Source: Rhodothermia bacterium
Lineage (GTDB): Bacteria; Bacteroidota; Rhodothermia; Rhodothermales; UBA2364
Direction of reading: 5' to 3'
DNA: 64,000 nucleotides
NCBI GenBank assembly: GCA_017303715.1
Contig: JAFLBZ010000001.1
Location: 62,001 to 126,000, forward strand
The first letter of the stretch is position 1, and every line of letters begins with the position of its first letter. Shown one piece after another: positions 17,904 to 26,922 of the stretch. The notes under the pieces were generated by a model that worked only from the letters and a program-made list of their open reading frames with translations, ran no database searches and had not been told where the DNA came from. The translations under genes and the position numbers were made by a program.

Positions 17904-19151
17904 ATGTGGAAATTTGGTACGAATCTGCTTTTATTTGTTTTTTGGGGCTTCGGTTTTGCTTGGTCGCAAAATACGTCCTTGTCATTAGACACTGTCTTGG
18001 CGCATGTCCTGAAACATCACCCTACGATTCACGCCGCAAACGCAAATATTCGCGCCGTTGAAGCGGAAAAGGATGGACTTTCGGCCAGGTTCCTCCAACT
18101 TCCAGAAGCGGATGCTTCGGTGATGCGGGTTTTGGGCGGCAGATTATACAATGTGACGATAGGCGGAATGCAAACGTTCGAACGGAGAAACCAGCTTGGC
18201 TCCAGAATTATATTAGGCGATACCAAAGTGAGGGCGGCGCAGGAACAAGTGCGTTTGACGATCCAAACCAAAGTGGCCGAAGTACGTCTTGCATTTATTC
18301 AGGCGATGTATGCCCAAGAAAAACAAACCTTATTGGCCTCCTTTTCCGCAGAAGCAAAAGCACTCCAAGAAGCGCTTCAGGCACGTTTTGAAAGCGGGCA
18401 AAGTGCAGGTTATGATGTAACCTTGGCCAGGATTGAAGCACATCGAGCAGAAGTTACCGCGAGGCAAGCCCATCTTTTTTCCGAGAAAGCAAAACAAACC
18501 TTGGCGCTTGTTGCAAACATGGAGATTGGTATGCGCCCAATACTCGTTGCGGATATTCCGATAGGCAAGTTTCCTGCATTGGAGGTCTTGGAGCAAACGG
18601 CTTTGCAAAACCGCATGGAATTGGCACAGTTGGTGGCAGATCATGAAATCCTTGCCGCAGAACGGGTTTTAGCCAATAAGAACAGAACGCCAAACCTTCA
18701 AGCAGGCGCTTTTTTGGCCTTAGACAATACCTATTTAAATCGTTTGACACCTGTGGTTGGGCTTCGGGTGGCCATGCCTTTACCGATTCGAAGGGCGGGA
18801 TGGTATAACAATGGTCAAGCAGAAATCAACCGCTTAACAGCCGAGATGGAACGCTCGGAGGTTATTTATGAAGCGCAAAAATCCAACATTCGCCGAGAGG
18901 TGCAAGCCGCATACGAGCAATTCCACTTGGCCGTGCAATCGCTTGAACTTGCAAAAGACATGGAACGGCTATTGGGAGAATCGTCGCGACAAATAGAAAC
19001 CATGTACCAAGAGAAGCGGCTTGATGTGGTGCAGTACTTGGCGCACAAAGCCAAACAGGGGCTTGTACGGTTAGATGTACTGGAGTTAACCTATCAGGCT
19101 GTTCAAGCCCAGACCGAACTTGAAAACGTTATCGGGTTATCCGCTCTGTAA
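17904..19151 (+). CDS. czcC: TolC-family outer-membrane efflux channel (CzcC-like)
   Basis: A 415-aa outer-membrane factor for the RND pump encoded next. The ATG at 17904 gives a signal peptide (LLLFVFWGFGFAWSQ), so I prefer it to a start at 17874. Two OEP repeats are visible as long helical stretches (LDTVLAHVLKHHPTIHAANA near the N-terminus, and the region around 190-260). The C-terminal half repeats the pattern with SNIRREVQAAYEQF. Length fits CzcC/CusC-type channels. It is the first gene of the operon, 31 bases before the adaptor gene. The czc name is by context and is less certain than the family. Confidence 0.85.
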   Translation: MWKFGTNLLLFVFWGFGFAWSQNTSLSLDTVLAHVLKHHPTIHAANANIRAVEAEKDGLSARFLQLPEADASVMRVLGGRLYNVTIGGMQTFERRNQLGSRIILGDTKVRAAQEQVRLTIQTKVAEVRLAFIQAMYAQEKQTLLASFSAEAKALQEALQARFESGQSAGYDVTLARIEAHRAEVTARQAHLFSEKAKQTLALVANMEIGMRPILVADIPIGKFPALEVLEQTALQNRMELAQLVADHEILAAERVLANKNRTPNLQAGAFLALDNTYLNRLTPVVGLRVAMPLPIRRAGWYNNGQAEINRLTAEMERSEVIYEAQKSNIRREVQAAYEQFHLAVQSLELAKDMERLLGESSRQIETMYQEKRLDVVQYLAHKAKQGLVRLDVLELTYQAVQAQTELENVIGLSAL

Positions 19152-19182
19152 TACGCTGAATTGCCATACATAGACCAAAAAT

Positions 19183-20352
19183 ATGAAGATGATTTCTACT
19201 CTTTTAAGGGTTTCCGTGCTTATTGCCCCTTTTTACTGGCTTGGCTGTACCTCCGAAGCAGAAGCACCTCCAGCCCCAACCTCCAAAGCAGCCACTACAC
19301 CGCCCAATGTCCTCAGCCTGACCCCAAAACAACTTAGGAGCCTGAACATAGAATCGGTAAAAGTAAGCCAGCAAAGTGTCGGGATTCCAGTTTTGGTGCA
19401 AGGAAAAGCCGTTCCTGATCATCAAGGCATGGGCGTGGTCAGCGCACCGATTTCGGGCAGGATTCTTCGCGTTTATGCCTACGAAGGGAATGTAGTCAGG
19501 AAGGGTACTGTGGTAGCCGATTTAGAAAGCCTCGAATTTGCAACTCTTGCGGCGGAGTATCTGCAATCGGAAACAGAATTGAGGTTCCAATCCAAAGAAT
19601 GGGAGCGCCTACAAGCTTTGTACGAGAAGAATTTAGTTGCCCAATCCGAGGTACAGCGGGCAGAGGCAGCACAAATGCGTGCCCAAACCCAACTTCGTGC
19701 CTCCGAAACCAAACTCACCGCTACGGGCATTAGCCGTGCGTATATACGGCAATGGGTCTCCCGAAAAACCCAAAATCCCACACTTCCCGTGTATGCACCG
19801 GTTTCGGGTGTGATCCATAACCATAATATTAATGTGGGGCAATCGGTGTTGGCCTATACCCAAATGATGGACATCGTACCGACAGAAAGCGTGATGGTCG
19901 AGGCTTATGCAACCCCAGCGCAAGCCCAGAATATCCGGAACGGCGACGAAGCCACCATCCATATGCCGGGACAAAATGAGGTGTTACGGATGTCGGTTAT
20001 TGGTCTTCAAGCAAGTATGGACGAGGAGCGTCATGCGGTACGGATTTTACTAGAGAGCCGCACGGTAAATGGCTTTCCGAAGCCCGGACAATCCGTACAA
20101 GTGGCATTTTCCACACTTTCGAGTGGTTTTGCATTTCAGGTTCCATTATCCGCTATTGAATACGAAGGAAATGATGCCCATGTCTTCGTAAAAAAGGCAG
20201 ACCACCAATACGAACGCCGTCCTGTAAAAATTCACCGCATATTGGCGGACATGGCCTTGGTCACAGAAGGGCTAAACTCCGGTGAATCAGTTGCAGTCTC
20301 TCACGTTTTTACGCTTAAAGCGCTAAGTAGAATGACCGATTTTGCAGAGTAA
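19183..20352 (+). CDS. czcB: RND efflux periplasmic adaptor lipoprotein (CzcB-like)
   Basis: A 389-aa membrane-fusion protein that bridges the pump and the TolC channel. The N-terminus is a lipoprotein signal with lipobox WLGC. It is followed by a lipoyl-like half (VSAPISGRILRVYAYEGNVV), an alpha-hairpin of about residues 120-195 (LQSETELRFQSKEWERLQAL), the second lipoyl half (VYAPVSGVIHNHNINVGQSV), a beta-barrel domain and a C-terminal membrane-proximal domain. No long histidine-rich N-terminal metal-binding stretch is present. The stop at 20352 lies 25 bases before the pump start. The operon order channel-adaptor-pump is typical of metal efflux. Confidence 0.9.
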   Translation: MKMISTLLRVSVLIAPFYWLGCTSEAEAPPAPTSKAATTPPNVLSLTPKQLRSLNIESVKVSQQSVGIPVLVQGKAVPDHQGMGVVSAPISGRILRVYAYEGNVVRKGTVVADLESLEFATLAAEYLQSETELRFQSKEWERLQALYEKNLVAQSEVQRAEAAQMRAQTQLRASETKLTATGISRAYIRQWVSRKTQNPTLPVYAPVSGVIHNHNINVGQSVLAYTQMMDIVPTESVMVEAYATPAQAQNIRNGDEATIHMPGQNEVLRMSVIGLQASMDEERHAVRILLESRTVNGFPKPGQSVQVAFSTLSSGFAFQVPLSAIEYEGNDAHVFVKKADHQYERRPVKIHRILADMALVTEGLNSGESVAVSHVFTLKALSRMTDFAE

Positions 20353-20377
20353 ACCTATTCCAAAAGCCCATATATCC

Positions 20378-23300
20378 ATGTTGAATGCCCTTATAGATTT
20401 CAGCCTAAGACAAAAATTTATTGCCTTTTCATTGGTCATATTGGCCGCATTTGGGGGCATTATGGCACTTGTAAGGCTTCCGATCAACTCTTTACCCGAT
20501 GTTACACCCGTTCAGGTTTTGGTGATTACACCGGCAGGACGATATGCACCGTATGATGTAGAGCAATTGGTCAGTTTTCCGATTGAGACACAGATGAATG
20601 GCCTTCCCAATGTTAAGGAAGTCCGCTCCATCTCGCAATTCGGCCTTTCCGCAGTTACGGTGGAGTTCTCGGAAGATACCGATATTTACTTCGCCCGCCA
20701 GATGGTTAGCCAGCAACTCCAAAACGTTGTCGGAAGTTTGCCACAAGGGATCTCACAGCCGCGACTGGGGCCAATTTCCACTGCTTTAGGCGAAATTTAC
20801 CAATATGTGGTTCATTCGGATACCCCTTGTCCCTCAGAAATTCAAGTACCCTCCACGGATTGTCATTCGCTTACCGATTTACGGACTATCCAAGATTGGA
20901 TGATTGCGCCACAACTCAAGACGGTTCCGGGCGTAACCGAGATTAATGCCTTTGGCGGATTTGTAAAACAATATGCCGTCACCGTTTTCCCAGAAAAATT
21001 ACAAGCCTATGACCTCTCTTTAGAAGACCTAACCACAGCAATTACAGCCAATAATGAGGTTTCCGGTGGCAATTATCTGGATCATAATCAGGAACAATAC
21101 ATTATTCGGGGTTTTGGACAAATTCGTAATGAGAGCGATTTAGAAAGCATCCTTCTAAAAGAAGCAGGAACACCCATTTTTTTACGGGATGTGGCCGCAG
21201 TGTCGCTTGGAACCCAACTTCGGCAAGGCGCGGTAACACAAGACGGCAAAGGCGAAATCGTCACTGGAATTGTGATGATGCTTCGTGGTGGAAATGGTAT
21301 GGAGGTGATTAAGCAGATCGAAGGCAAGATCCAAAACATCCAAAAAGGCTTGCCAGAAGGGGTGAAAATCGAAAAATTTTATGACCAATCCGATTTGATT
21401 AACCGAACAACTTGGACGCTTGGGAAGAATTTGTTGGAGGGCGGTTTTCTGGTGATCGTGGTTTTGCTCCTATTATTGGGCGAGGTGCGTGGTGCATTAA
21501 TTGTAGCCTCCGTCATTCCCCTCTCGATGTTATTTGCCTTTATAGGCATGTACGAATTCGGCTTAGCGGCAAATTTGATGTCACTCGGCGCGATTGATTT
21601 TGGCATGGTAGTGGATGGATCGGTGGTGATGATTGAACACATGGTACACAAAGTTCAGCACATCGAGGAAGGGCGTTCCGTTTTTTCCACCCTACGTGAG
21701 GCTGCACACGAAGTTGCTCGGCCCATTTTCTTCGGTGTCTTAATCATTATCATGGTTTATGTACCCATTGCTACCTTCAGCGGAACCGAAGGAATCTTGT
21801 TCAGGCCAATGGCCATTACTGTGGCTACTGCTGTTTTTGGTTCTTTGCTTTTGGCTTTGGTCTTTGTACCAGCTATGGCTGCAATCATCTTCCGAAAAGG
21901 TGTTCGTATCCAACAAAATCGGGTGATGGATTGGCTTAAGCCCCGATATACTAAATTATTAGCGCGGGTATTACGTAACCCAAGAGCTACGATGGGGTCT
22001 GCCTTATCCGTCTTTATCTTGGCCTTAATTTGGATGCCTTTCCTCGGAACAGAATTTTTGCCGGAATTGGACGAAGGCTCCATTCTCGTAGAACAAGTGC
22101 GCCTTCCGAGTATCACCTTGGATGAGTCCATAAGCCGCGCCAATGTATTTGCAGCAAAAGCGAAACGCGCCATCCCGGAAATACAAACGATTGTCCCCAA
22201 AACAGGGCGCTCGGACTTGGCGAACGATTGGATGGGGGTTCATCAGACGGATGTTTGGGTGATTCTAAAACCGATGGATCAGTGGAGACCCGGTATAACC
22301 AAAACAGATATTCAAGACCTAATGCGCCCGTTTTTGGATGCAGAAGTGGGTTTAGCCTATAATTTTACCCAACCTATTGCCATGCGGGTGGACGAATTGA
22401 CCAGTGGGGTAAAATCCGATTTGGCCGTTAAAATACAAGGGGAACATTTGGAGGAGTTAAACCAAATCGGCACCCAAATCGCAAAGATTTTACCAGATAT
22501 TGCTGGAACGGACAATTTTTTCTTAGAACGCACCATCGGACAGCCCTACCTAAACATACAAATTGACCGCGAAGCTATTGCATCATTTGGCCTAAACGTG
22601 CAGGACGTGCAGGCGGTCATCGAGGCGGGACTTGGTGGAAAGGCCGTCAGCGAGGTATTTGAGGGACAACGAAGGTTTGAAATATCGTTACGTTTTCCCG
22701 CAAAAGCACGTCAAACGTTTTCCGATATTTTTTCCACACCAGTGCCATTACCTCGTGGTGGAAGCATTCCACTCGCGCAGGTAGCCCATTTTGCACCACA
22801 AGAGGGCGCACGTGAAATCGCACGTGAAAATGGCTGGCGACGCGTAATTTTGGGTATAAACCTCCGAGATACCGACATCGGCACGTATGTTTCGCGCCTC
22901 GAAACGGCCATCACCGAGAAGGTCAAGCTACCTTCGGGTGTATTTTTGCAATATGCTGGTTCTTTTGAAGACCAACAACGTGCCACCCAACACCTTTTGA
23001 TTGTGGTTCCATTGGCCTTGCTCCTTATTTTTGGCCTACTCTACATCATGTTTGGTCAAGCACGGTATGCATGGCTCATTTTCCTCAATCTGCCACTGGC
23101 CTTTTCGGGAGGAATCTTCTTTTTGGGCTTACGTGGTTTTTACCTATCGGTCTCGGCGAGTATTGGTTTTGTCGCGCTCTTTGGAGTCGCTGTGTTGAAT
23201 GGAATTGTTTTGGTATCGCACCTCAATCATTTACGCCAACAAGGCATGAACGTGACAGATGCTGTAAGAAAAGGGGCTGCGGATCGTTTACGGCCTGTTT

Positions 23301-23506
23301 TAATGACAGCACTTGTGGCAGGTCTGGGTTTTGTACCTATGGCTTTCAACTCCGGCCCCGGTTCAGAAGTGCAGAGACCCTTAGCAACCGTTGTGATTGG
23401 TGGCTTACTTACGGCCACTTTACTGACCCTGTTCGTCCTTCCAACACTTTACGAATGGATAGAGAAGGATAGCGAGATACCAATTCTTGAGCAAGAACCC
23501 ACGTAA
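20378..23506 (+). CDS. czcA: Heavy-metal efflux RND pump (CzcA-like, HME family)
   Basis: A 1042-aa inner-membrane proton/metal antiporter that exports divalent cations from the periplasm or cytoplasm. The ATG at 20378 (MLNALIDFSLRQK) matches usual CzcA/CusA starts better than 20342, which would overlap the adaptor. TM4 carries D407-F-G-x-x-x-D413 and Glu420 (DFGMVVDGSVVMIE), the proton-relay signature of divalent-metal CzcA-type pumps rather than the monovalent CusA type. MRVDELTSGVKSDLAVKI is the family hallmark in the porter domain. A loop near residue 150 contains two cysteines (TPCPSE and STDCHS). The metal specificity (Zn, Co, Cd, Ni) is not determined. Confidence 0.93.
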   Translation: MLNALIDFSLRQKFIAFSLVILAAFGGIMALVRLPINSLPDVTPVQVLVITPAGRYAPYDVEQLVSFPIETQMNGLPNVKEVRSISQFGLSAVTVEFSEDTDIYFARQMVSQQLQNVVGSLPQGISQPRLGPISTALGEIYQYVVHSDTPCPSEIQVPSTDCHSLTDLRTIQDWMIAPQLKTVPGVTEINAFGGFVKQYAVTVFPEKLQAYDLSLEDLTTAITANNEVSGGNYLDHNQEQYIIRGFGQIRNESDLESILLKEAGTPIFLRDVAAVSLGTQLRQGAVTQDGKGEIVTGIVMMLRGGNGMEVIKQIEGKIQNIQKGLPEGVKIEKFYDQSDLINRTTWTLGKNLLEGGFLVIVVLLLLLGEVRGALIVASVIPLSMLFAFIGMYEFGLAANLMSLGAIDFGMVVDGSVVMIEHMVHKVQHIEEGRSVFSTLREAAHEVARPIFFGVLIIIMVYVPIATFSGTEGILFRPMAITVATAVFGSLLLALVFVPAMAAIIFRKGVRIQQNRVMDWLKPRYTKLLARVLRNPRATMGSALSVFILALIWMPFLGTEFLPELDEGSILVEQVRLPSITLDESISRANVFAAKAKRAIPEIQTIVPKTGRSDLANDWMGVHQTDVWVILKPMDQWRPGITKTDIQDLMRPFLDAEVGLAYNFTQPIAMRVDELTSGVKSDLAVKIQGEHLEELNQIGTQIAKILPDIAGTDNFFLERTIGQPYLNIQIDREAIASFGLNVQDVQAVIEAGLGGKAVSEVFEGQRRFEISLRFPAKARQTFSDIFSTPVPLPRGGSIPLAQVAHFAPQEGAREIARENGWRRVILGINLRDTDIGTYVSRLETAITEKVKLPSGVFLQYAGSFEDQQRATQHLLIVVPLALLLIFGLLYIMFGQARYAWLIFLNLPLAFSGGIFFLGLRGFYLSVSASIGFVALFGVAVLNGIVLVSHLNHLRQQGMNVTDAVRKGAADRLRPVLMTALVAGLGFVPMAFNSGPGSEVQRPLATVVIGGLLTATLLTLFVLPTLYEWIEKDSEIPILEQEPT

Positions 23507-23525
23507 AAAAAGCCTCAAACGAGGC
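23503..23525 (-). terminator. Terminator of psuG overlapping both convergent stop codons
   Basis: GCCTC (23512-23516) pairs with GAGGC (23521-23525) across a four-base loop. On the minus strand the stem is followed by seven Ts that fall at the czcA stop. The stem itself covers the psuG stop codon. Confidence 0.8.
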
Positions 23526-24390
23526 CCGTAACGGCACGGGCAATTTGTGCAGCCACACGGGCATTGTTCTGCAAAAGGGCTAAATTGGCTTCAAGGCTAC
23601 GTTCTCCGGTCATCTCTGCAATTTTTTTGAGGAGAAAAGGCGTTACTGCGGCTGACCGCAACTTGTGAAATTCGGCCTCTTCAATGGCTTCTGCGATGAT
23701 TGGTTCAATTTCCCCGCGCGGAATTGCAGCCTCTTCGGGTATGGGGACGGCAACCAAAATGCCTCCGGGCAAGTTGAGGTATTTTTTGGCCTTGATAATT
23801 TCGGCCACTTCTTGCGGAGTATCGCAGCGGACGTCCACCGTTAGGCCGCTTTCTCTGCTGTAAAATGCCGGAAATTCATGGGTTTGATAACCAATAACGG
23901 TAATACCATAAGTCTCTAAATACTCTAATGTGGCCGGTAAGTCTAAAATGGCCTTTGCGCCGGCACACACCACCGTCACAGGGGTCTGTGCCAATTCTTG
24001 CAAATCTGCACTGATGTCCATGCTACCTACTCCCAATTCACCGGCTCCTCGATGAACACCTCCAATTCCTCCTGTTGCGAAAACCGCGATTCCGGCACGA
24101 TGTGCTGCCCACATGGTCGTGGCAACGGTAGTGGCACCATTTAACCTTCTGGCAACCACAATCGGTAAATCGCGGCGGCTCACCTTCCGCACCTCTTTTG
24201 AAGTGGCCAAAAGGCGAATTTGTGCCTCATTCAATCCGGCGATTATATTACCCTCGACAATACCAATCGTCGCAGGACGTGCTCCTTCATGACGAATGAT
24301 GGCTTCGAGGCTGTGCGCCAATTGTAGGTTCTGGGGATAAGGCAAGCCGTGACTAATGACGGTAGATTCTAAAGCGACGATGGGTTGCAT
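23515..24390 (-). CDS. psuG: Pseudouridine-5'-phosphate glycosidase
   Basis: A 291-aa cytoplasmic enzyme that reversibly splits pseudouridine 5'-phosphate into uracil and ribose 5-phosphate. The family signature blocks are clear: VALESTVISHGLPYPQN at the N-terminus, TIGIVEGNIIAGL, FATGGIGGVHRGA, VVCAGAKAILDLPATLE and YQTHEFPAFY. The partner pseudouridine kinase (psuK, PfkB-type) and a nucleoside transporter, often adjacent or fused, are not next to it here. It converges with czcA with an 8-base gap and shares the terminator region. It appears to be transcribed alone. Confidence 0.97.
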   Translation of the reverse strand: MQPIVALESTVISHGLPYPQNLQLAHSLEAIIRHEGARPATIGIVEGNIIAGLNEAQIRLLATSKEVRKVSRRDLPIVVARRLNGATTVATTMWAAHRAGIAVFATGGIGGVHRGAGELGVGSMDISADLQELAQTPVTVVCAGAKAILDLPATLEYLETYGITVIGYQTHEFPAFYSRESGLTVDVRCDTPQEVAEIIKAKKYLNLPGGILVAVPIPEEAAIPRGEIEPIIAEAIEEAEFHKLRSAAVTPFLLKKIAEMTGERSLEANLALLQNNARVAAQIARAVTGLV

Positions 24391-24628
24391 AAAATGGTTT
24401 TAAGGGCGATGGGAGAAAATACATCTGATCGCCCATTTCTTCAAAAAACGTGCCCAAAAACTTGATCGTGGATTGTTTCTGGTTCATTCGGAAGATTGAG
24501 ATGTGGATCTCTCCTCGTATATAAGTCGTTTCTATACACTTCCTCCAAACCATAGAGTAACCCCAAAGTAGTGTATCTTGACGGTTCGCTGTCTTTCGAG
24601 GAAGAAACGTATATTCTCTACTCCTCTT

Positions 24629-26734
24629 CTACTTTCCCCGCATTACCGCTCCGAACTTTAATACTCGCTCCCCTACACCCGAAACAGAAACATGCACCAA
24701 GTACATGCCGGAGGCGATCGGGTTGCCACGGTCGTTTTCTAAAAACCAACGGACGTAACCTGTTTCTTCAGCTTGCCAAAAGTACTTCACTTGCTGACCA
24801 TCCAAGCTAAAAATGCGAATCGTACTGCCACGTGGAATCCCCACCAATCGGATTTCCTTAGGACTTGTCGTCGTTTCGTATGGTGACCCAAACTTGTATG
24901 GATTTGGTGTGATGCCAATCCGTGACAGTTGCTCTTGTGGAGGTGCAGTTTCTTCGGCTAAGTCTTTCGGGGTTATACTAATACGAGACACGTCACCCCA
25001 ATGCAAGAATGGATACTGACCCACCCTGCTGTTTATGGCATAGGGTTGTTGTACACCAAAATGATAGTCAAAATACAGACTGATCCTTTCCGAAACGATG
25101 TGGTACATCTGGAGACCAGAATCACTACCTTCCAATAATCGTTCGGTAACACGACTGTCTTCTGCTGTGGGCGCATAAATATTTTTGATGCCATTCTCTT
25201 GGTCATAAATGGCCACAATTGTACCTACCGAATCGGAGGCACTTTTGTATTGTCGTACCACATAGCCTTCGAACTGTAAGCCATAAGCCGTATCAGCATA
25301 ATCATTCAAACGATTGGTTCCATTTGGATTGTTCTTCCAATTAAGTTGCAAAACCTCGTTTTCATATCTTGCCGACAATTCCGGTGACGAGATAGGCTTT
25401 ACGGATTGAAAACCAGCATCAAAAAAACCTTGTACCGTATCGGAGGCTCGGCGTAAGGCCACCAACGATCCCAAGGCAGTTTTCTCTTGTGCCCAGACAA
25501 TCGCAAAGTCTAAGGTAAGGACTTCTCCAGAAGAAAATGTCGCTGGTTGAGTGGACATCGCAAACGCACGATTACCATCAGAATTTTTACTACCTCTACC
25601 ATCATTATTCATCTCCGACCAACCATGTCCCGTTACCGGATCACCATGAAAAGCAAAATTGGTGAATGGTGGTATTCCAGAAGTACCATCGCCTTGAGCA
25701 GAAAGACGGCGTCCATCTAGAAAACGTGAAGTTTGACAATAACGAAATGCTATTGAACCAGAAACCGGAGGGCATATTATAGGGTGACCACTTCCCATGT
25801 TTATAGAATACCCAAGTACTTGATTTTCTCCCCTACTCACCGGAAAATGTAAAAAATCAATGCCTAAAGCTGGTGGCTCTTGGCCAGTGCCAGAATTTTG
25901 ACTTGAAGTGTTTGAGGTGCTGTCTTTTTCATACGCATTATAGCCATACACCATAGAGCGAGTTGTATCCGTACCAATGTAATCATTAGATGAGTCACCC
26001 AAGTCTGGATCCGAAAAATACGAAATAATAAAATCTTTATAACGGTTTGGACTTTTGTTTTTCAGCCGATACCGATAAAAGGTTGTATTCCCAATATCTC
26101 CATGCCTATCAAAGGCATAAGCCAATACCTGTATCTCTACACCCAGTGGTTTTGTTTGGGTTTGGTTATGCACATTACCCACATCGTTCATCACCCACCA
26201 CACCATTTGATCGCCCAAAAGATCAGGCCGATCACCTTTCGAGAGATCATAGTTGTTCGGATTACCATCCCCATCCTTTACAGGCGCACCAAGCTGCCAA
26301 GGCCATTCCGATAAATCTTTGCTCGCCACTTTTGTCGTATTGTAGTCCACAATGTCCGACCCAGAGATTTTATACAGCCGGTCGTATAAGCTACAATCCT
26401 TTGGTGGATTGGCCTGTGCATCCAATGGGCCAGGCCAAAATTCCCAATTACCAAAGTTGGCTCCAGCGACCCGGAGTTCATCTGTCTCAGTATAGCCACT
26501 AAGCCAAAGTCCATGGGCAAAAATGGCATTGGATTGACTATTTTTGGGGACATTATAGACACTAGGATCCCCTTTCCAGAAAAGCCCACCTGTATTCACT
26601 AACCGTGCCCTTACATTGTTGATGTCTAAATATGCTTCCGCATTGCCTGTTGCACAAGTACCAGAAGTCTGTGCAGATACATAAAACAAGGGTGTCAACA
26701 GTATTATGCTGCAAAAAGATATAAAGCGTTTCAT
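24629..26734 (-). CDS. Secreted protein with C-terminal T9SS-like sorting domain, function unknown
   Basis: A 701-aa exported protein with signal peptide (FISFCSIILLTPLFYVSAQ). I start it at ATG 26734, directly before the hydrophobic core, rather than at 26746. The last roughly 85 residues (ITPNPYKFG, then IRIFSLDGQ, then NPIASGMYLVHV and a basic end) form the beta-sandwich sorting domain common in Bacteroidota/Rhodothermota secreted proteins. A fibronectin-III-like segment (LQLNWKNNP) lies near residue 475. The N-terminal 450 residues match no enzyme family I can name. The mix of Trp/Tyr/Gly-rich strands suggests an all-beta surface protein. A role in adhesion or binding is possible but not shown. 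Confidence 0.75.
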   Translation of the reverse strand: MKRFISFCSIILLTPLFYVSAQTSGTCATGNAEAYLDINNVRARLVNTGGLFWKGDPSVYNVPKNSQSNAIFAHGLWLSGYTETDELRVAGANFGNWEFWPGPLDAQANPPKDCSLYDRLYKISGSDIVDYNTTKVASKDLSEWPWQLGAPVKDGDGNPNNYDLSKGDRPDLLGDQMVWWVMNDVGNVHNQTQTKPLGVEIQVLAYAFDRHGDIGNTTFYRYRLKNKSPNRYKDFIISYFSDPDLGDSSNDYIGTDTTRSMVYGYNAYEKDSTSNTSSQNSGTGQEPPALGIDFLHFPVSRGENQVLGYSINMGSGHPIICPPVSGSIAFRYCQTSRFLDGRRLSAQGDGTSGIPPFTNFAFHGDPVTGHGWSEMNNDGRGSKNSDGNRAFAMSTQPATFSSGEVLTLDFAIVWAQEKTALGSLVALRRASDTVQGFFDAGFQSVKPISSPELSARYENEVLQLNWKNNPNGTNRLNDYADTAYGLQFEGYVVRQYKSASDSVGTIVAIYDQENGIKNIYAPTAEDSRVTERLLEGSDSGLQMYHIVSERISLYFDYHFGVQQPYAINSRVGQYPFLHWGDVSRISITPKDLAEETAPPQEQLSRIGITPNPYKFGSPYETTTSPKEIRLVGIPRGSTIRIFSLDGQQVKYFWQAEETGYVRWFLENDRGNPIASGMYLVHVSVSGVGERVLKFGAVMRGK

Positions 26735-26849
26735 AAGTATAACCATAAAGGGTGGAACACATTTATTACCTTTGCAGTTTATCCGAATCCTAAGAGAAAT
26801 ACAATAGGAAAAACCCCTGATTTACCTGAATGGTTTATACAGTAAGCCC

Positions 26850-26889
26850 AATGGTAAAGACCTGCACCTGTATGGTGTTACCATTTTTT
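26850..26889 (+). terminator. Plus-strand hairpin with T-run between two minus-strand genes
   Basis: AATGGTAA (26850-26857) pairs with TTACCATT (26878-26885), with an inner CACC/GGTG stem and a T6 run to 26889 on the plus strand. The genes on both sides run minus, so its transcript is unknown. It could end a small or antisense RNA, or be incidental. Confidence 0.35.
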
Positions 26890-26922
26890 GACCTACCTGT
26901 CTTACTGCGCTTGCGCTGTGTA

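Noticed and set aside
24404-24434. GGGCGAT/ATCGCCC inverted repeat upstream of psuG
   Set aside because: Seven pairs around a 17-base loop without a T tract; could be an operator but no independent support.
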